Positions 10,842 to 20,114 are shown, counted from the stretch's first letter. The stretch is DNA of 38,947 nt from Alphaproteobacteria bacterium (GCA_021325215.1 JAJPHO010000002.1:1-38947), one strand, 5' to 3'. The notes: generated by a model not told the origin, from the sequence alone. Translations and numbers: made by a program.

Positions 10842-12368
10842 TCACCCTAATCCCAGCTTCTGGGCGAGCCCGATGCGCTGCAGTTTGCCTGTGGCGCCTT
10901 TCGGGATCTCCGGCAGGAACAGGATCTTTTTCGGCACCTTGAAATCGGCCAGCCGCCCGGCGGCGAAATCGCGCAGATCGCGCTCGGAGGAATCCATCCC
11001 CTCGCGCAGCACGACGCAGGCGCCGACTTCCTCGCCCAGCTTGTCGTGCGGAATGCCGAAGGTGACGACCTGCTGGACGGCGGGGTGATCCATCAGCACC
11101 TCGTCGACCTCGCGCGGGGAGATCTTCTCGCCGCCGCGATTGATGATCTCCTTCAGCCGCCCGGTCACCGAAATATAGCCCTCGTCATCCATCACACCCT
11201 GGTCGCCGGTGCGGAACCAGCCATCGGTGAAGGCCTCGGCGTTGGCTTTCGGATTGCTCTCATAGCCGTCGGTGACGTTGGCGCCTCGGATCACGATCTC
11301 GCCGACCTGGCCATGTTTCAGCAGCGCGCCCTTGTCGTCCATGATGGCGACCTCGGGACCGGCCGGCAGACCGACCGTGCCCGGCTTGCGTTTCAAAGGG
11401 GGAAGCGGATTGCAGGCCATCTGGTGCGCCGCTTCGGTCATGCCGTAAGCCTCGATCACCGGCGCCCCGAACGCGGCTTCGAGATCGGCCAGCACCTGGG
11501 GCGGCAGCGACGCGGAGGAGGAGCGCAGGAAGCGCAGAGGCTGGCGTTCGATCAGATCCTTGTGATGGCCGGCGCGCAGCAGAATTCCCTGATGCATGGT
11601 CGGCACGGCGGTGTACCAGCTCGCCTTGCATTCCTCCATCCAGCCGAAGAATTTCAGCGCGTTGAACCCCGGCGTGCAGAACACCGAACTGCCCGCCGAC
11701 AAAGGCGCCGTCACCCCGGCGATCAGGCCGTGGATATGAAACAGCGGCATGATGTTGAGGCCGACATCCGCCGGTTCGAAGCGGGTGGTCGTGCGGATAT
11801 TGTGCGCCGAGGCGCAGACATTGCGCTGGCGCAGCGGCACGATCTTGGGCCGGGATGTCGTGCCCGACGTGTGCAGCACCAGCGCCACGTCGTCGGGTTC
11901 GGCATAGCCGCCCATGCTCGGCTTGGCAGCGGGCATTCCACTGATGTCGAGGCTGAAGCGTCCGGCTCCATCCTCGCGCCGGGGCGTCAGGCGCAGCATC
12001 GGCACGTTGAGCTTTTCCGCCACGGCGATGGCCGGGGTTTCGACATCCTTTTGGACGATCAGCGCCTTGGCGCCGAGATCGGTAAGGTAGAATTCGAACT
12101 CTTCCGCACGATAGGCCGGATTGAGCGGCGCCGACGCGGCGCAGGAGGCGACGGCCAGGAAGGTGGCGGCCATTTCCGGGCCGTTGGGCAGCACGATGGC
12201 GACGCGGTCGCCGCGTCCGATCCCGACCTTGTTGAGAGCGTCCAGGGTCTCGGCGATCTGGGTCCGCAGGCCGCCGAAGCTCAGGGGCCTGGTCCCGGGC
12301 GCGCCGAGCGCCGGAGCGGCGGCGTCGAGGGGGGCCAGAAGCAGCTGCAAGGTGGCGGGAAAGCTCAT
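10842..12368 (-). CDS. Acyl-CoA synthetase, probable oxalate--CoA ligase
   Basis: A 508-residue member of the ANL adenylate-forming family. The phosphate-binding motif is HTSGTTSRPKIVPL (from residue 166), the adenine motif YGMTEAAHQMACNPLPP (from 308), the hinge region FRTGDQGVMDDEGYISVTGR (385-404), and the catalytic lysine is K495 in GATGKLQR. The stretch around RSSSASLPP...EAYGMTEAAHQM...KRKPGTVGLP closely resembles oxalyl-CoA synthetases of the AAE3/Pcs60 type. That resemblance, and the OxlT-like transporter overlapping its start by four bases, support oxalate as substrate: oxalate + ATP + CoA to oxalyl-CoA. A medium-chain acyl substrate cannot be excluded by sequence alone. It is last in the minus-strand operon. 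Confidence 0.75.
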   Translation of the reverse strand: MSFPATLQLLLAPLDAAAPALGAPGTRPLSFGGLRTQIAETLDALNKVGIGRGDRVAIVLPNGPEMAATFLAVASCAASAPLNPAYRAEEFEFYLTDLGAKALIVQKDVETPAIAVAEKLNVPMLRLTPRREDGAGRFSLDISGMPAAKPSMGGYAEPDDVALVLHTSGTTSRPKIVPLRQRNVCASAHNIRTTTRFEPADVGLNIMPLFHIHGLIAGVTAPLSAGSSVFCTPGFNALKFFGWMEECKASWYTAVPTMHQGILLRAGHHKDLIERQPLRFLRSSSASLPPQVLADLEAAFGAPVIEAYGMTEAAHQMACNPLPPLKRKPGTVGLPAGPEVAIMDDKGALLKHGQVGEIVIRGANVTDGYESNPKANAEAFTDGWFRTGDQGVMDDEGYISVTGRLKEIINRGGEKISPREVDEVLMDHPAVQQVVTFGIPHDKLGEEVGACVVLREGMDSSERDLRDFAAGRLADFKVPKKILFLPEIPKGATGKLQRIGLAQKLGLG

Positions 12369-13672
12369 GGATGTCCTCGTTCTTGTTGTGAATTCAAAGT
12401 CTGCCGCATGGGCTTCAGCATCAGCAGCGCCATCGCCGAGGCCAGCAGATTGAACCCGGCGGCGGCGGAGAAGACGCTGGTCCAGTCGCCGCTATCGGCC
12501 AGCAGGCTGGAAAACGGCACCAGCAGCGCCGCGGTTCCCTTGGCGGTATAGAGCAGGCCGGCATTGGCGGTGGCGTAGCGGGTGCCGAAGATGTCGCAGC
12601 ACAGGGCGGGGAACAGGCTGTAGATCTCGCCCCAGGCGAAGAACACCAGGCCGGACAGAATGACGAAGGCGACCGGATTGCGGCCGAACAGGGCCAGCGC
12701 CATGATGCCGAACCCTTCCAGGGCGAACGCCAGTCCCATCGTGTTCTCGCGGCCCAGCTTGTCGGACAGCCAGCCGAAGAAAGGGCGGGTGACGCCGTTC
12801 AGCACCCGATCGATCGTCATGGCGAAGGTCAGGGCCGGCAGGACGATGCCGGCCAGCGAGACCGGTATGTCGGCGATGCGGAAATCATGGGCGATCGGCC
12901 CCAGCTGCGCGGTGGCCATCAGCCCGCCGGCGGCCATCATCACGAACATCGCATAGAGGGTCCAGAACACCGGGGTGGAGGCCATCCGCCAGGGCGGGTA
13001 CTGGACATGCGGCACCACGGTCTCGGCACAGGGCGCCGGAATGGTCCCGATGGTCCCGTCGTCATGCGGCGGGGCGCGCAGCAGCCAGCCGAGCAGGAAC
13101 ACCGCCAACCCCTGGATCACCCCGAACAGCAGGAAGGTCTGGGCATAGCCGCGCATTTCGATCTGCTGGGCGATCGGCACCAGGGTCATGGCCGAGCCGG
13201 CCCCGAAGCCCATCGCCGTAATGCCCGCCGCCAGCCCGCGGCGGTCGGGGAACCATTTCAGCGCATTGCCGACGCAGGTGCCGTAGACGGCGCCGGCGCC
13301 GATCCCGCCAAGCACCGAGCCGGCATAAAGCGCCATCAGCGTGTCGGCTCTCGCATCGATCACCCAGGACAGCCCGACCAGCACGCCGCCGGCAAGGATC
13401 ACCGGGCGCGGACCGAAGCGGTCGACCAGATAGCCCTCCAGCGGCACCAGCCAGGTCTCGGCCAGCACGAACAGGGTGAAAGCGACCTGGATGGCGGCGC
13501 GGCCCCAATGAAAGCGGTCGTCCAGCGGCGTGACGAACAGGGTCCAGCCATATTGCAAATTGGCGATCATCGACATGCACAGCACGCCGAACAGCAATTG
13601 CCACCATCGCCCGGCGGAGGTCCGCTCGGCGGTTTGAGAAACGGCTTGGGTAAGCTGCTCGACTGCTCCCAT
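12365..13672 (-). CDS. MFS transporter of the oxalate/formate antiporter (OxlT) family
   Basis: A 435-residue inner-membrane transporter with about 12 hydrophobic helices. Family signs include NLQYGWTLFVTPL (TM1), YLVDRFGPRP (loop 2-3), LKWFPDRRGLAAGITAMGFG, and in TM11 the segment AGLLYTAKGTAALLVPF, whose K378 matches the substrate-binding lysine of Oxalobacter OxlT (K355). R296 in LNGVTRPFFG matches the TM8 arginine (R272). Both charged residues are needed for dicarboxylate binding in OxlT. The start ATG is preceded by GGGGAGGA, and its stop overlaps the ligase start (ATGA). It should bring oxalate, or a related dianion, into the cell. The counter-substrate is not known. Confidence 0.82.
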   Translation of the reverse strand: MGAVEQLTQAVSQTAERTSAGRWWQLLFGVLCMSMIANLQYGWTLFVTPLDDRFHWGRAAIQVAFTLFVLAETWLVPLEGYLVDRFGPRPVILAGGVLVGLSWVIDARADTLMALYAGSVLGGIGAGAVYGTCVGNALKWFPDRRGLAAGITAMGFGAGSAMTLVPIAQQIEMRGYAQTFLLFGVIQGLAVFLLGWLLRAPPHDDGTIGTIPAPCAETVVPHVQYPPWRMASTPVFWTLYAMFVMMAAGGLMATAQLGPIAHDFRIADIPVSLAGIVLPALTFAMTIDRVLNGVTRPFFGWLSDKLGRENTMGLAFALEGFGIMALALFGRNPVAFVILSGLVFFAWGEIYSLFPALCCDIFGTRYATANAGLLYTAKGTAALLVPFSSLLADSGDWTSVFSAAAGFNLLASAMALLMLKPMRQTLNSQQERGHP

Positions 13673-13696
13673 GACGTCCTCCCCGGTGAGGGTCGG

Positions 13697-14704
13697 TCAG
13701 CTGGTTGGTTGGATCTCCAGCTTTCCTTTTTTATCGGCCAGCGTTTTCGCCAGCAGGCTTGCTATCGCGTAAATGGCGTCGACATGCGGCGTCGGCGTCT
13801 CGGTCAGGCGGGCCATCTCGACCACCGACCCGACCAGCGCCTCCAGCTCCAGGGCGCGCCCGGCTTCGACATCCTGCAGCATCGAGGTCTTGTGCTCGCC
13901 CACCGCCTCGGCGCCGGCGATGCGCTTTTCGATGCTGATGCGGAACCGCACGCCCAATTTCTCGGCCACGGCCTGTGTCTCGGCCATCATCTTGGCGGCC
14001 AAGTCGCGGGTGAGGGGGAAGCCGCAGATGCCGGCCAGCGTGCCATGGGTCAGGGCGCTGACCGGATTGAAGATCACATTGCCCCACAGCTTCATCCAGA
14101 TCTCGGCCCGCAGATCGGCGGCGACCGGCGCTTTGAAGCCGGCCTTGGTCAAAGCGTCGGACAGGCGCTGGACACGCTCGGACTTCGATCCGTCGGGCTC
14201 GCCCAGGGTGAAGCGGTTGCCCTCGATCACCTTGACCACGCCGGGCGCGATGAGTTCCGAGGCCGGATAGACCACGGTGCCGATGATGCGGTCATTGTCG
14301 ATATGGCGGGCGATCGAGCCGTCGGGATCGGCGGCCGTCACCGGGCGTCCTTCATAGGGGCCGGGCAGCTTGTGGAAATACCACCAGGGAACGCCGTTCT
14401 GCAGGGTGACGATGGTGGTTTCAGGGCCGAGCAGGCGATGCAGGTCGGGGGCGACGGCGGCGACCTGATGTGCCTTCAGCGCCAGCAGGACCACGTCGTG
14501 CGGCGCGCCATCCTTGATCGCCGCAGCCTTTACCGAACGGGTAACTTGTTCGGAGCCGTCCTCTTCGATCAGCGTGAAGCCATTCTTCCCGATCGCCTCG
14601 AGATTGGCGCCGCGAGCGATGAAGGTAACGTCCTCTCCCGCCAAGGCGAGGCGCGCGCCCAGGAAACCGCCGATCGAACCGGCGCCGACAACCGCGAACT
14701 TCAT
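13697..14704 (-). CDS. Ketopantoate reductase (PanE/ApbA) family, candidate oxalyl-CoA reductase
   Basis: A 335-residue NAD(P)-binding reductase. The Rossmann motif is at the start (MKFAVVGAGSIGGFLGARLA, G7-x-G9-x-x-G12), then LLALKAHQV, TLQNGVPWW, and the family's C-terminal domain signature LWGNVIFNPVSALTHGTLAGI. By sequence alone it would be called 2-dehydropantoate 2-reductase. However, it is first in an operon with an OxlT-like antiporter and an oxalate-CoA ligase. In Methylobacterium extorquens a PanE homologue (PanE2) reduces oxalyl-CoA to glyoxylate, so that role is a good inference here. ATG 14704 is chosen for its GGGAGGA ribosome site. The frame is open further upstream without support. 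Confidence 0.85.
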   Translation of the reverse strand: MKFAVVGAGSIGGFLGARLALAGEDVTFIARGANLEAIGKNGFTLIEEDGSEQVTRSVKAAAIKDGAPHDVVLLALKAHQVAAVAPDLHRLLGPETTIVTLQNGVPWWYFHKLPGPYEGRPVTAADPDGSIARHIDNDRIIGTVVYPASELIAPGVVKVIEGNRFTLGEPDGSKSERVQRLSDALTKAGFKAPVAADLRAEIWMKLWGNVIFNPVSALTHGTLAGICGFPLTRDLAAKMMAETQAVAEKLGVRFRISIEKRIAGAEAVGEHKTSMLQDVEAGRALELEALVGSVVEMARLTETPTPHVDAIYAIASLLAKTLADKKGKLEIQPTS

Positions 14705-14744
14705 CCTGCCCCGGTCCTCCCGCTTGCAAAGCGATTTACATCGA

Positions 14745-14773
14745 ATGCTACGACGGGCGCTTGCCCTGGTAAA
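14745..14773 (-). promoter_or_regulatory. Candidate promoter of the oxalate operon
   Basis: On the minus strand, TTTACC (14773-14768) and TAGCAT (14750-14745) are 17 bp apart and lie about 40 bp upstream of the panE-like start. A small palindrome, GGGC-GCTT-GCCC (14755-14766), lies in the spacer and could be an operator. The hexamers match consensus only 4 of 6 each, so this is tentative. Confidence 0.35.
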
Positions 14774-14928
14774 CATTTGATGGATCGCCCACCTGTTTAA
14801 GCAGCGAGGCTGGGGACAAGACAAATCGAAGCAATCGATCAAAACTTCAAAATTTAATCATTTCATTCCAGACGAGTGTCCAGCCTAGGGTCATAACCAT
14901 CGCTTGAGCCTTTGGAAGGAGCCCCCTG

Positions 14929-16407
14929 ATGACTGATACACCCGACAAGAAGAAAGCCCTGACCACCGTTGCCGGCTGTCCGGTCGCGCATGACACCAAC
15001 GTGATGACCGCCGGTCCGCGCGGCCCGATGCTGCTGCAGGATGTCTGGTTCCTCGAGAAGCTCGCCCATTTCGACCGCGAAGTGATCCCCGAGCGCCGCA
15101 TGCACGCCAAGGGCTCGGGCGCTTTCGGCACCTTCACCGTGACCAACGACATCACCAAATATACCCGCGCCAAGATCTTCTCGAAGGTCGGCAAGAAGAC
15201 CGAGATGTTCGCCCGCTTCACCACCGTCGCGGGCGAGCGCGGTGCGGCCGACGCCGAGCGCGACATCCGCGGCTTCGCCCTGAAATTCTATACCGAGGAA
15301 GGCAATTGGGATCTGGTCGGCAACAATACGCCGGTCTTCTTCCTGCGCGACCCGCTGCGCTTTCCCGATCTCAACCATGCGGTGAAGCGCGATCCGCGCA
15401 CCAATATGCGCAGCGCCACCAACAATTGGGATTTCTGGACCGGCCTGCCGGAAGCGCTGCACCAGATCACCGTGGTGATGAGCGACCGCGGCATTCCCGC
15501 CAGCTATCGCCACATGCACGGCTTCGGCAGCCACACCTTCAGCCTGATCAGCGCCGACAATAAGCGCCATTGGGTGAAGTTCCACTTCGTCACCCAGCAG
15601 GGCATCAAGAACCTGTCCGACGCCGAGGCCGAGGCGCTGATCGGCAAGGACCGCGAAAGCCATCAGCGCGATCTCTACGAGTCGATCGAGAAGGGCGATT
15701 TCCCGAAATGGACCCTGAAGATCCAGGTCATGCCCGAGGAGGACGCCGGTAAGGTGCCCTATAATCCGTTCGACCTCACCAAGGTGTGGCCGCATGGCGA
15801 TTATCCGCTGATCGAGGTCGGCGTGATGGAGCTGAACCGCAACCCGGAAAACTTCTTCGCCGACGTCGAACAGGCCGCCTTCAACCCGGCGCAGGTGGTG
15901 CCCGGCATCGGCTTCTCGCCGGACAAGATGCTGCAGGGCCGTCTGTTCTCCTATGGCGACGCGCAGCGTTACCGCCTGGGCGTCAACCATCACCAGATCC
16001 CGGTCAACCAGCCGCGTTGCCCGGTCCATTCCTATCACCGCGACGGCGCCATGCGGATCAACGGCAATTACGGCGGCACGACCAGCTATTTCCCCAATAG
16101 CAACGGCGAGTGGGCCGAACAGCCCGACTTCTCCGAGCCGCCGCTGCCGATCGACGGCCCGGCCGCCCATTGGAACCATCGCGAGGATGCCGACTATTTC
16201 TCGCAGCCGGGCGATCTGTTCCGCCTGATGACGCCGGCTCAGCAGAAGACCCTGTTCGAGAACACCGCCCGCTCGATCGGTTCGGTGCCCAAGGAGATCC
16301 AGCTCCGTCATATCCGCCACTGCCACAAGGCCGATCCGGCCTATGGCAAGGGCATCGCCGAGGCGCTGGGTCTGACGGTCACCCCCGCCGAGCTGGCGGC
16401 CGAGTAA
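14929..16407 (+). CDS. katA: Monofunctional heme catalase
   Basis: This enzyme disproportionates hydrogen peroxide. The 492-residue length suits a small-subunit (clade 3 type) heme-b catalase. Catalytic residues are in place: distal H59 in [15 protein letters not shown]132 in [10 protein letters not shown], and proximal heme ligand Y342 in [14 protein letters not shown]. The NADPH-site region ([13 protein letters not shown]) is also present. The start has a strong GGAAGGAG ribosome site. It is divergent from the oxalate operon, and the 224-bp spacer contains ATCG-N7-CGAT at 14825-14839, which loosely resembles OxyR half-sites, but this is too weak to assign. The symbol katA is by family; other names are possible. 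Confidence 0.95.
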   Translation: MTDTPDKKKALTTVAGCPVAHDTNVMTAGPRGPMLLQDVWFLEKLAHFDREVIPERRMHAKGSGAFGTFTVTNDITKYTRAKIFSKVGKKTEMFARFTTVAGERGAADAERDIRGFALKFYTEEGNWDLVGNNTPVFFLRDPLRFPDLNHAVKRDPRTNMRSATNNWDFWTGLPEALHQITVVMSDRGIPASYRHMHGFGSHTFSLISADNKRHWVKFHFVTQQGIKNLSDAEAEALIGKDRESHQRDLYESIEKGDFPKWTLKIQVMPEEDAGKVPYNPFDLTKVWPHGDYPLIEVGVMELNRNPENFFADVEQAAFNPAQVVPGIGFSPDKMLQGRLFSYGDAQRYRLGVNHHQIPVNQPRCPVHSYHRDGAMRINGNYGGTTSYFPNSNGEWAEQPDFSEPPLPIDGPAAHWNHREDADYFSQPGDLFRLMTPAQQKTLFENTARSIGSVPKEIQLRHIRHCHKADPAYGKGIAEALGLTVTPAELAAE

Positions 16408-16424
16408 TCACCCCTCGCGACCCT

Positions 16425-16468
16425 CTTCGCGCCGGTTCTGTGCCTTTAATCACAGAGCCGGCGCGAAG
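16425..16468 (+). terminator. Long hairpin after catalase
   Basis: An 18-bp stem with one G-T pair (16425-16442 with 16451-16468) and an 8-base loop, 18 bp after the katA stop. It lacks a downstream T-run, so it may be a transcript-stabilising hairpin or an inefficient stop rather than a canonical terminator. Confidence 0.6.
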
Positions 16469-16530
16469 ACCTGTTTACCCTGTCCCGCGACCGTGATTAG
16501 CTGATCGGGGTATCAGGGTTGAGGGCACGC

Positions 16531-18228
16531 GTGTCGAATCACAGTGATCAGGCATGGCAGGCGGCAGGCGCAATGCCGGGCCTCGGCGCTGACGCACTCG
16601 AATCGTTTCCGCATCCGGCCGCCATTCTCGACGAGGCGGGCGCCGTCAGCGCCGCCAATGCCGCGTTTTCCGATGAATTCGGACTTGTCTCGGAGGACGG
16701 CGTTCATGCCGCCGAGGCGCTGCTGTCCGCCTTGGAGGGGGAGCCGGGACACACGGTTTCGCTGCCCGGCCGCGACGGGCCACGTCTGGTCGATCTGCTG
16801 ACCCTGCCTCTGGACCGCCCGGGCTGGCGCCTGGTGATGGTGATCGACCGCACCGTCGACGTGCATATGCGCAGCGCCCTGGCCGTGTCGCGTCAGCGCT
16901 TCAAGGAACTGGTCGAGATTTCCAGCGATCATGCTTGGGAAACCGATGCCGGCGGCAATTTCGCCATGATCACCCCAAAGGGCGTGGCCGGGCGCGAGGG
17001 GCCCGATCTGATCGGGACACTGCCGTCCGCTCTGTTCGATCCGGCCATGCCGGCTCCGGCGCTGTCTCCCTTCGAGACGCCGGTGCCGGTCGAAGGGGTC
17101 GAGGTCTGGCTGCTCGACACCGGGGGCGAGTCCCTCTGTTACGAGGTCACGGCGGTGCCGTTGTTCGATCAGGGCGGCGAGTGGAGCGGGGCGCGGGGCA
17201 TTTGCCGCGACGTGACGCGCGACCGCCGCAACCGCGCCCATCTGGCGGAGCACCGCGACCAGGAACGGATCTTCGCCCGCATCACCAGCGTGTTCCGCGC
17301 CGAAGCCAATCCCGACGACATGCTGCGCCTGGCGGCCAGCGCCAGCACCCACGGCTTTTCGGCCCATGGCTGTCAGATCCTGACCGCGCCGCCCAATGCT
17401 CCCGATGGGGCGGGCCTTAAGCTGGCCGTGGCGGCGTGGTTCGGCAAGATCGACGAAAATCAGCCCCTCGACCCCGTGCTCGATCCGCTGCTGGCCGAGG
17501 ATGCGCCGGATATCCAGATGATCGCTTATGACGACTGGTCGGTGCTGGCGGCGCGCACCATCTATGCCGCCCGCACCGTCGGCGCCATCCTGCTGTGGCG
17601 CGGACCCGGCCGGCCTGCCTGGACGGAGGGCGACGCGGCGCTGCTGCGCTCCGTGGCCGGGCAATTGGCGGCGGCCATCGAGCTGCGCGCCAAATATCAT
17701 GCGCTGTTCGATATCTCGCGCTCGGACCCGCTGACCGGCGTGCTGAACCGGCGCGGCTTCTATGACGAGGTGCGCCGCCGCTTCGCCCGTATGCAGCGCA
17801 CGCCGGCCACCGCGGCGACCCTGGTCTATTGCGACCTCGACAATTTCAAGCTGGTCAACGACGTGCACGGCCATGGGCGGGGTGACGAGGCCTTGCGCCA
17901 TGTCGCCGATATCCTGCGCAATAATTCGCGTTCCACCGATCTGGTCGCGCGCCTCGGCGGCGACGAATTCGCCGTCTGGCTGGATAATGCCGGCGAGGCC
18001 GCGGCGGTCGCCCGCGCCCTGGTCTTCCTGACCGCCGCCAAGTCGCTGCGGGTCTATTCCGGCAGCCGCAACCGCCCGCTGTCCCTCTCGATCGGCATGG
18101 CGGTCTACGATGCCGCCTCGCACGAGACCATCAACGAATTCCTCAGCCGCGCCGACACGGCGATGTATCGGGTCAAGCGCGAGGGCAAGGGCCATTACGC
18201 GCTGGCCCCGGCGGCGGGCCGGCCGTGA
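16531..18228 (+). CDS. PAS/GAF-linked diguanylate cyclase
   Basis: A 565-residue signalling enzyme predicted to make cyclic di-GMP. An N-terminal PAS-like half covers about residues 20-235 (two PAS-like folds, for example PHPAAILDEAGAVSAANAAF). A GAF-like domain follows at about 245-385. The GGDEF domain runs from SDPLTGVLNRRGF (about 398) to the end. The active-site motif is intact (RLGGDEFAVW, GGDEF at about 476-480) and the product-inhibition site RxxD is present as RSTD five residues before it, so feedback control is expected. No membrane segments are seen. GTG 16531 is preferred because TGAGGG lies five bases upstream; TTG 16519 in frame is the alternative. Its stop overlaps the next start by four bases. 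Confidence 0.92.
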   Translation: MSNHSDQAWQAAGAMPGLGADALESFPHPAAILDEAGAVSAANAAFSDEFGLVSEDGVHAAEALLSALEGEPGHTVSLPGRDGPRLVDLLTLPLDRPGWRLVMVIDRTVDVHMRSALAVSRQRFKELVEISSDHAWETDAGGNFAMITPKGVAGREGPDLIGTLPSALFDPAMPAPALSPFETPVPVEGVEVWLLDTGGESLCYEVTAVPLFDQGGEWSGARGICRDVTRDRRNRAHLAEHRDQERIFARITSVFRAEANPDDMLRLAASASTHGFSAHGCQILTAPPNAPDGAGLKLAVAAWFGKIDENQPLDPVLDPLLAEDAPDIQMIAYDDWSVLAARTIYAARTVGAILLWRGPGRPAWTEGDAALLRSVAGQLAAAIELRAKYHALFDISRSDPLTGVLNRRGFYDEVRRRFARMQRTPATAATLVYCDLDNFKLVNDVHGHGRGDEALRHVADILRNNSRSTDLVARLGGDEFAVWLDNAGEAAAVARALVFLTAAKSLRVYSGSRNRPLSLSIGMAVYDAASHETINEFLSRADTAMYRVKREGKGHYALAPAAGRP

Positions 18229-19505
18229 GCGGAGCGCTGACCTACCAGCAGGCGCGCGGCGTTGCCGCCCATGGCGATGCCCTGGCGCGCACCGCCCTGG
18301 CGCGCCGCCAGGACGTGCCGCCGGAAGTGTTGTACTTCCTGGCCAGCGACGACGAGGCTACGGTACGCGGCGCGGTGGCGGCCAATGCCCTGACGCCGGC
18401 GCTTGGAAATCTGGTGCTGGCCGGCGACGTGGACGAACAGGTGCGCGACGCGCTGGCCGGCAAGCTGACGCGCCATGGCCGCTATTGCGGCATCGGCGAG
18501 ATGCAGATGCGGGCGCGGGCCATCGCCGATCTGACGGTGGAAAAGCTGGCTGGCGATTCCAGCGTCGCCATCCGCGCCGCCATGGCCGAGATCCTCAAGG
18601 ACGATCCCGGCGCCACCCGTTCGGTCATCCTGGCTTTGGCGCTCGACGAAAATCTCGATGTGGCGCTGCCGGTGCTGGAATTCTCGCCGGTGCTGACCGC
18701 CGAGGATCTGCTCGAGGTGATCGCCGGCTCCCAGGACGATGCCAAGCTGGCGGCCATCGCGCACAGACCGCTGCTCGACGAACGGGTCGCCTCGATGCTG
18801 GTGGCGAGCCGCAACGTGCCCGCTATCGCTCATATGCTGGGTAAATCGAGCGCCGATGTGCAGGAAACCACCCTGGACCGGCTGATCGACAGCGCCGCCG
18901 AGGAGCTGGGCTGGCAGGAGCCGCCGCATTTCCGCCGCGACGTCACCGAAAGCACGGTGCAGACCCTGGTCGACAAGGTGCAGACCCGGATCGAGGAACT
19001 GTTCCCGTCCGACCAGGATCTGCCCGCCGGGGCGCGCTCGACCATCCAGGCGATGGTCCAGAAGCGGCTCGATAAGGGGACCGATCGGATTCGAGGCGCC
19101 GCCGCCGCCGGTCTGGCGGCCGAGCCGGGCGGCGGGATCGAGGTGGCTCTCGACAACGCCCATGCACTCGAGGATCAGGGCTTGCTCGACGAGGGCACCC
19201 TGCGGGTCTTCCTGCTGACCGACCATGACGAGGCGCTGATCGCCGGTCTGGTGGTGCGCGCCGGTCTGCCGGTCCGCACCGTGCTGCATATCGTCGCGGC
19301 GCAATCGGCCCGCGCCATGTGCGCGCTGGCCTGGAAGGCCGGTCTTTCAGCCGCCTTCGCCCTGGAACTGCAATTGCGCCTGGCCTCGGTGACGGCGGAA
19401 AGCGCGATCGCGCCCGCCGATGACGGCTCCTATGCCGTGGACGATGAAGAGATGCAGTGGCAGCTCGGCATGTTCGGAGACGCCGACCCGCACCTGCCTT
19501 TATGA
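18225..19505 (+). CDS. DUF2336 domain protein
   Basis: A 426-residue, all-helical protein of the DUF2336 family, known mainly from alphaproteobacteria. It shows HEAT-like repeats, such as LYFLASDDEATVRGAVAANA and VRDALAGKLTRHGRYCG, through the first half. The function of the family is unknown. It starts with GTG in a GTGA overlap with the diguanylate cyclase stop, so the two are translationally coupled. A role in cyclic di-GMP or sensory signalling is inferred from that coupling only. The 3' end overlaps the convergent DUF2239 gene by six bases. Confidence 0.82.
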   Translation: MSGALTYQQARGVAAHGDALARTALARRQDVPPEVLYFLASDDEATVRGAVAANALTPALGNLVLAGDVDEQVRDALAGKLTRHGRYCGIGEMQMRARAIADLTVEKLAGDSSVAIRAAMAEILKDDPGATRSVILALALDENLDVALPVLEFSPVLTAEDLLEVIAGSQDDAKLAAIAHRPLLDERVASMLVASRNVPAIAHMLGKSSADVQETTLDRLIDSAAEELGWQEPPHFRRDVTESTVQTLVDKVQTRIEELFPSDQDLPAGARSTIQAMVQKRLDKGTDRIRGAAAAGLAAEPGGGIEVALDNAHALEDQGLLDEGTLRVFLLTDHDEALIAGLVVRAGLPVRTVLHIVAAQSARAMCALAWKAGLSAAFALELQLRLASVTAESAIAPADDGSYAVDDEEMQWQLGMFGDADPHLPL

Positions 19506-20051
19506 GGCGAGCGGCGTCGCCAGCTTGCGCACATGGATGCGCAAATCCTCCGGCCATTCCGCCATATGTGTCTCCAGCCGCGATGCATCGCCGGCATAGA
19601 GGGCGCGGACCGCTTCCTCGAACCCCGGCAGATCACCACCGATCGCCGACATGAAGCGATAAGCCGAATCCTGCGCCGCCCGCACGGCGGCCTGGCCGCC
19701 CTCGGCCTTGCGCGCCTCGTCGATCAGGCGGCGCAAGGTCACCGACGCGCCGCCGCGCTGAGCCGCCAGCCATTCCCAATGGCGGGGCAGCAGGGTCACT
19801 TCCCGCGCCACCACGCCCAGCTTCGGCCGTCCCCGGCCCCGCGCCGCCATGCCTTCCTCGCGGGCATGATGGCGGGCGGTGATCTGCTCGGCGGTGCCGT
19901 GCAGATCGAGATCGACCACCTTTCCGGTGTCGTCGTCGAAAGTCAGGACGGTGCCCGCCGCCAGGCCGGGCGAGGCTTTCACCGCGAGGGTGACATCGAG
20001 GAGGGGGCCGCTCGCCAGCAGGCGATGGCCGTCGAAAGCTGTGTAGGTCAT
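19500..20051 (-). CDS. DUF2239 family protein
   Basis: A 183-residue protein matching the DUF2239 family by several blocks: an N-terminal FDGHRLLASGPL, LTFDDDTGKVVDLDLHGT, the highly conserved RGRPKLGVVAREVTLLPRHWEWL, and the C-terminal AYRFMSAIGGDLPGFEEAVRALYAGD. The family function is not established. The central basic block with 'LPRHWEWL' suggests nucleic-acid binding, which is my inference. The start is 9 bp from a perfect palindrome that is shared with the divergent GIY-YIG gene. No Shine-Dalgarno is visible before ATG 20051. Confidence 0.85.
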   Translation of the reverse strand: MTYTAFDGHRLLASGPLLDVTLAVKASPGLAAGTVLTFDDDTGKVVDLDLHGTAEQITARHHAREEGMAARGRGRPKLGVVAREVTLLPRHWEWLAAQRGGASVTLRRLIDEARKAEGGQAAVRAAQDSAYRFMSAIGGDLPGFEEAVRALYAGDASRLETHMAEWPEDLRIHVRKLATPLAS

Positions 20052-20059
20052 GAAAGTTA

Positions 20060-20102
20060 TTTACCCGGGTAAAAATTTCCTGTCAATTACATCCGGGTAA
20101 AT
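20060..20102. promoter_or_regulatory. Shared operator of the DUF2239 / GIY-YIG divergent pair
   Basis: A perfect 14-bp palindrome, TTTACCCGGGTAAA (20060-20073), lies in the 63-bp divergent gap. A second copy of its right half, CCGGGTAAAT (20093-20102), with a degenerate left half (TTAC) is just before the GIY-YIG gene. The paired sites and their position next to both starts suggest one repressor controls both genes. The regulator is not known to me and is not adjacent. Confidence 0.65.
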
Positions 20103-20114
20103 ATGGAGGAGCTC

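Noticed and set aside
14825-14860. OxyR operator for katA
   Set aside because: Only ATCG-N7-CGAT fits; the other half-sites are degenerate, so this was kept out of the feature list.
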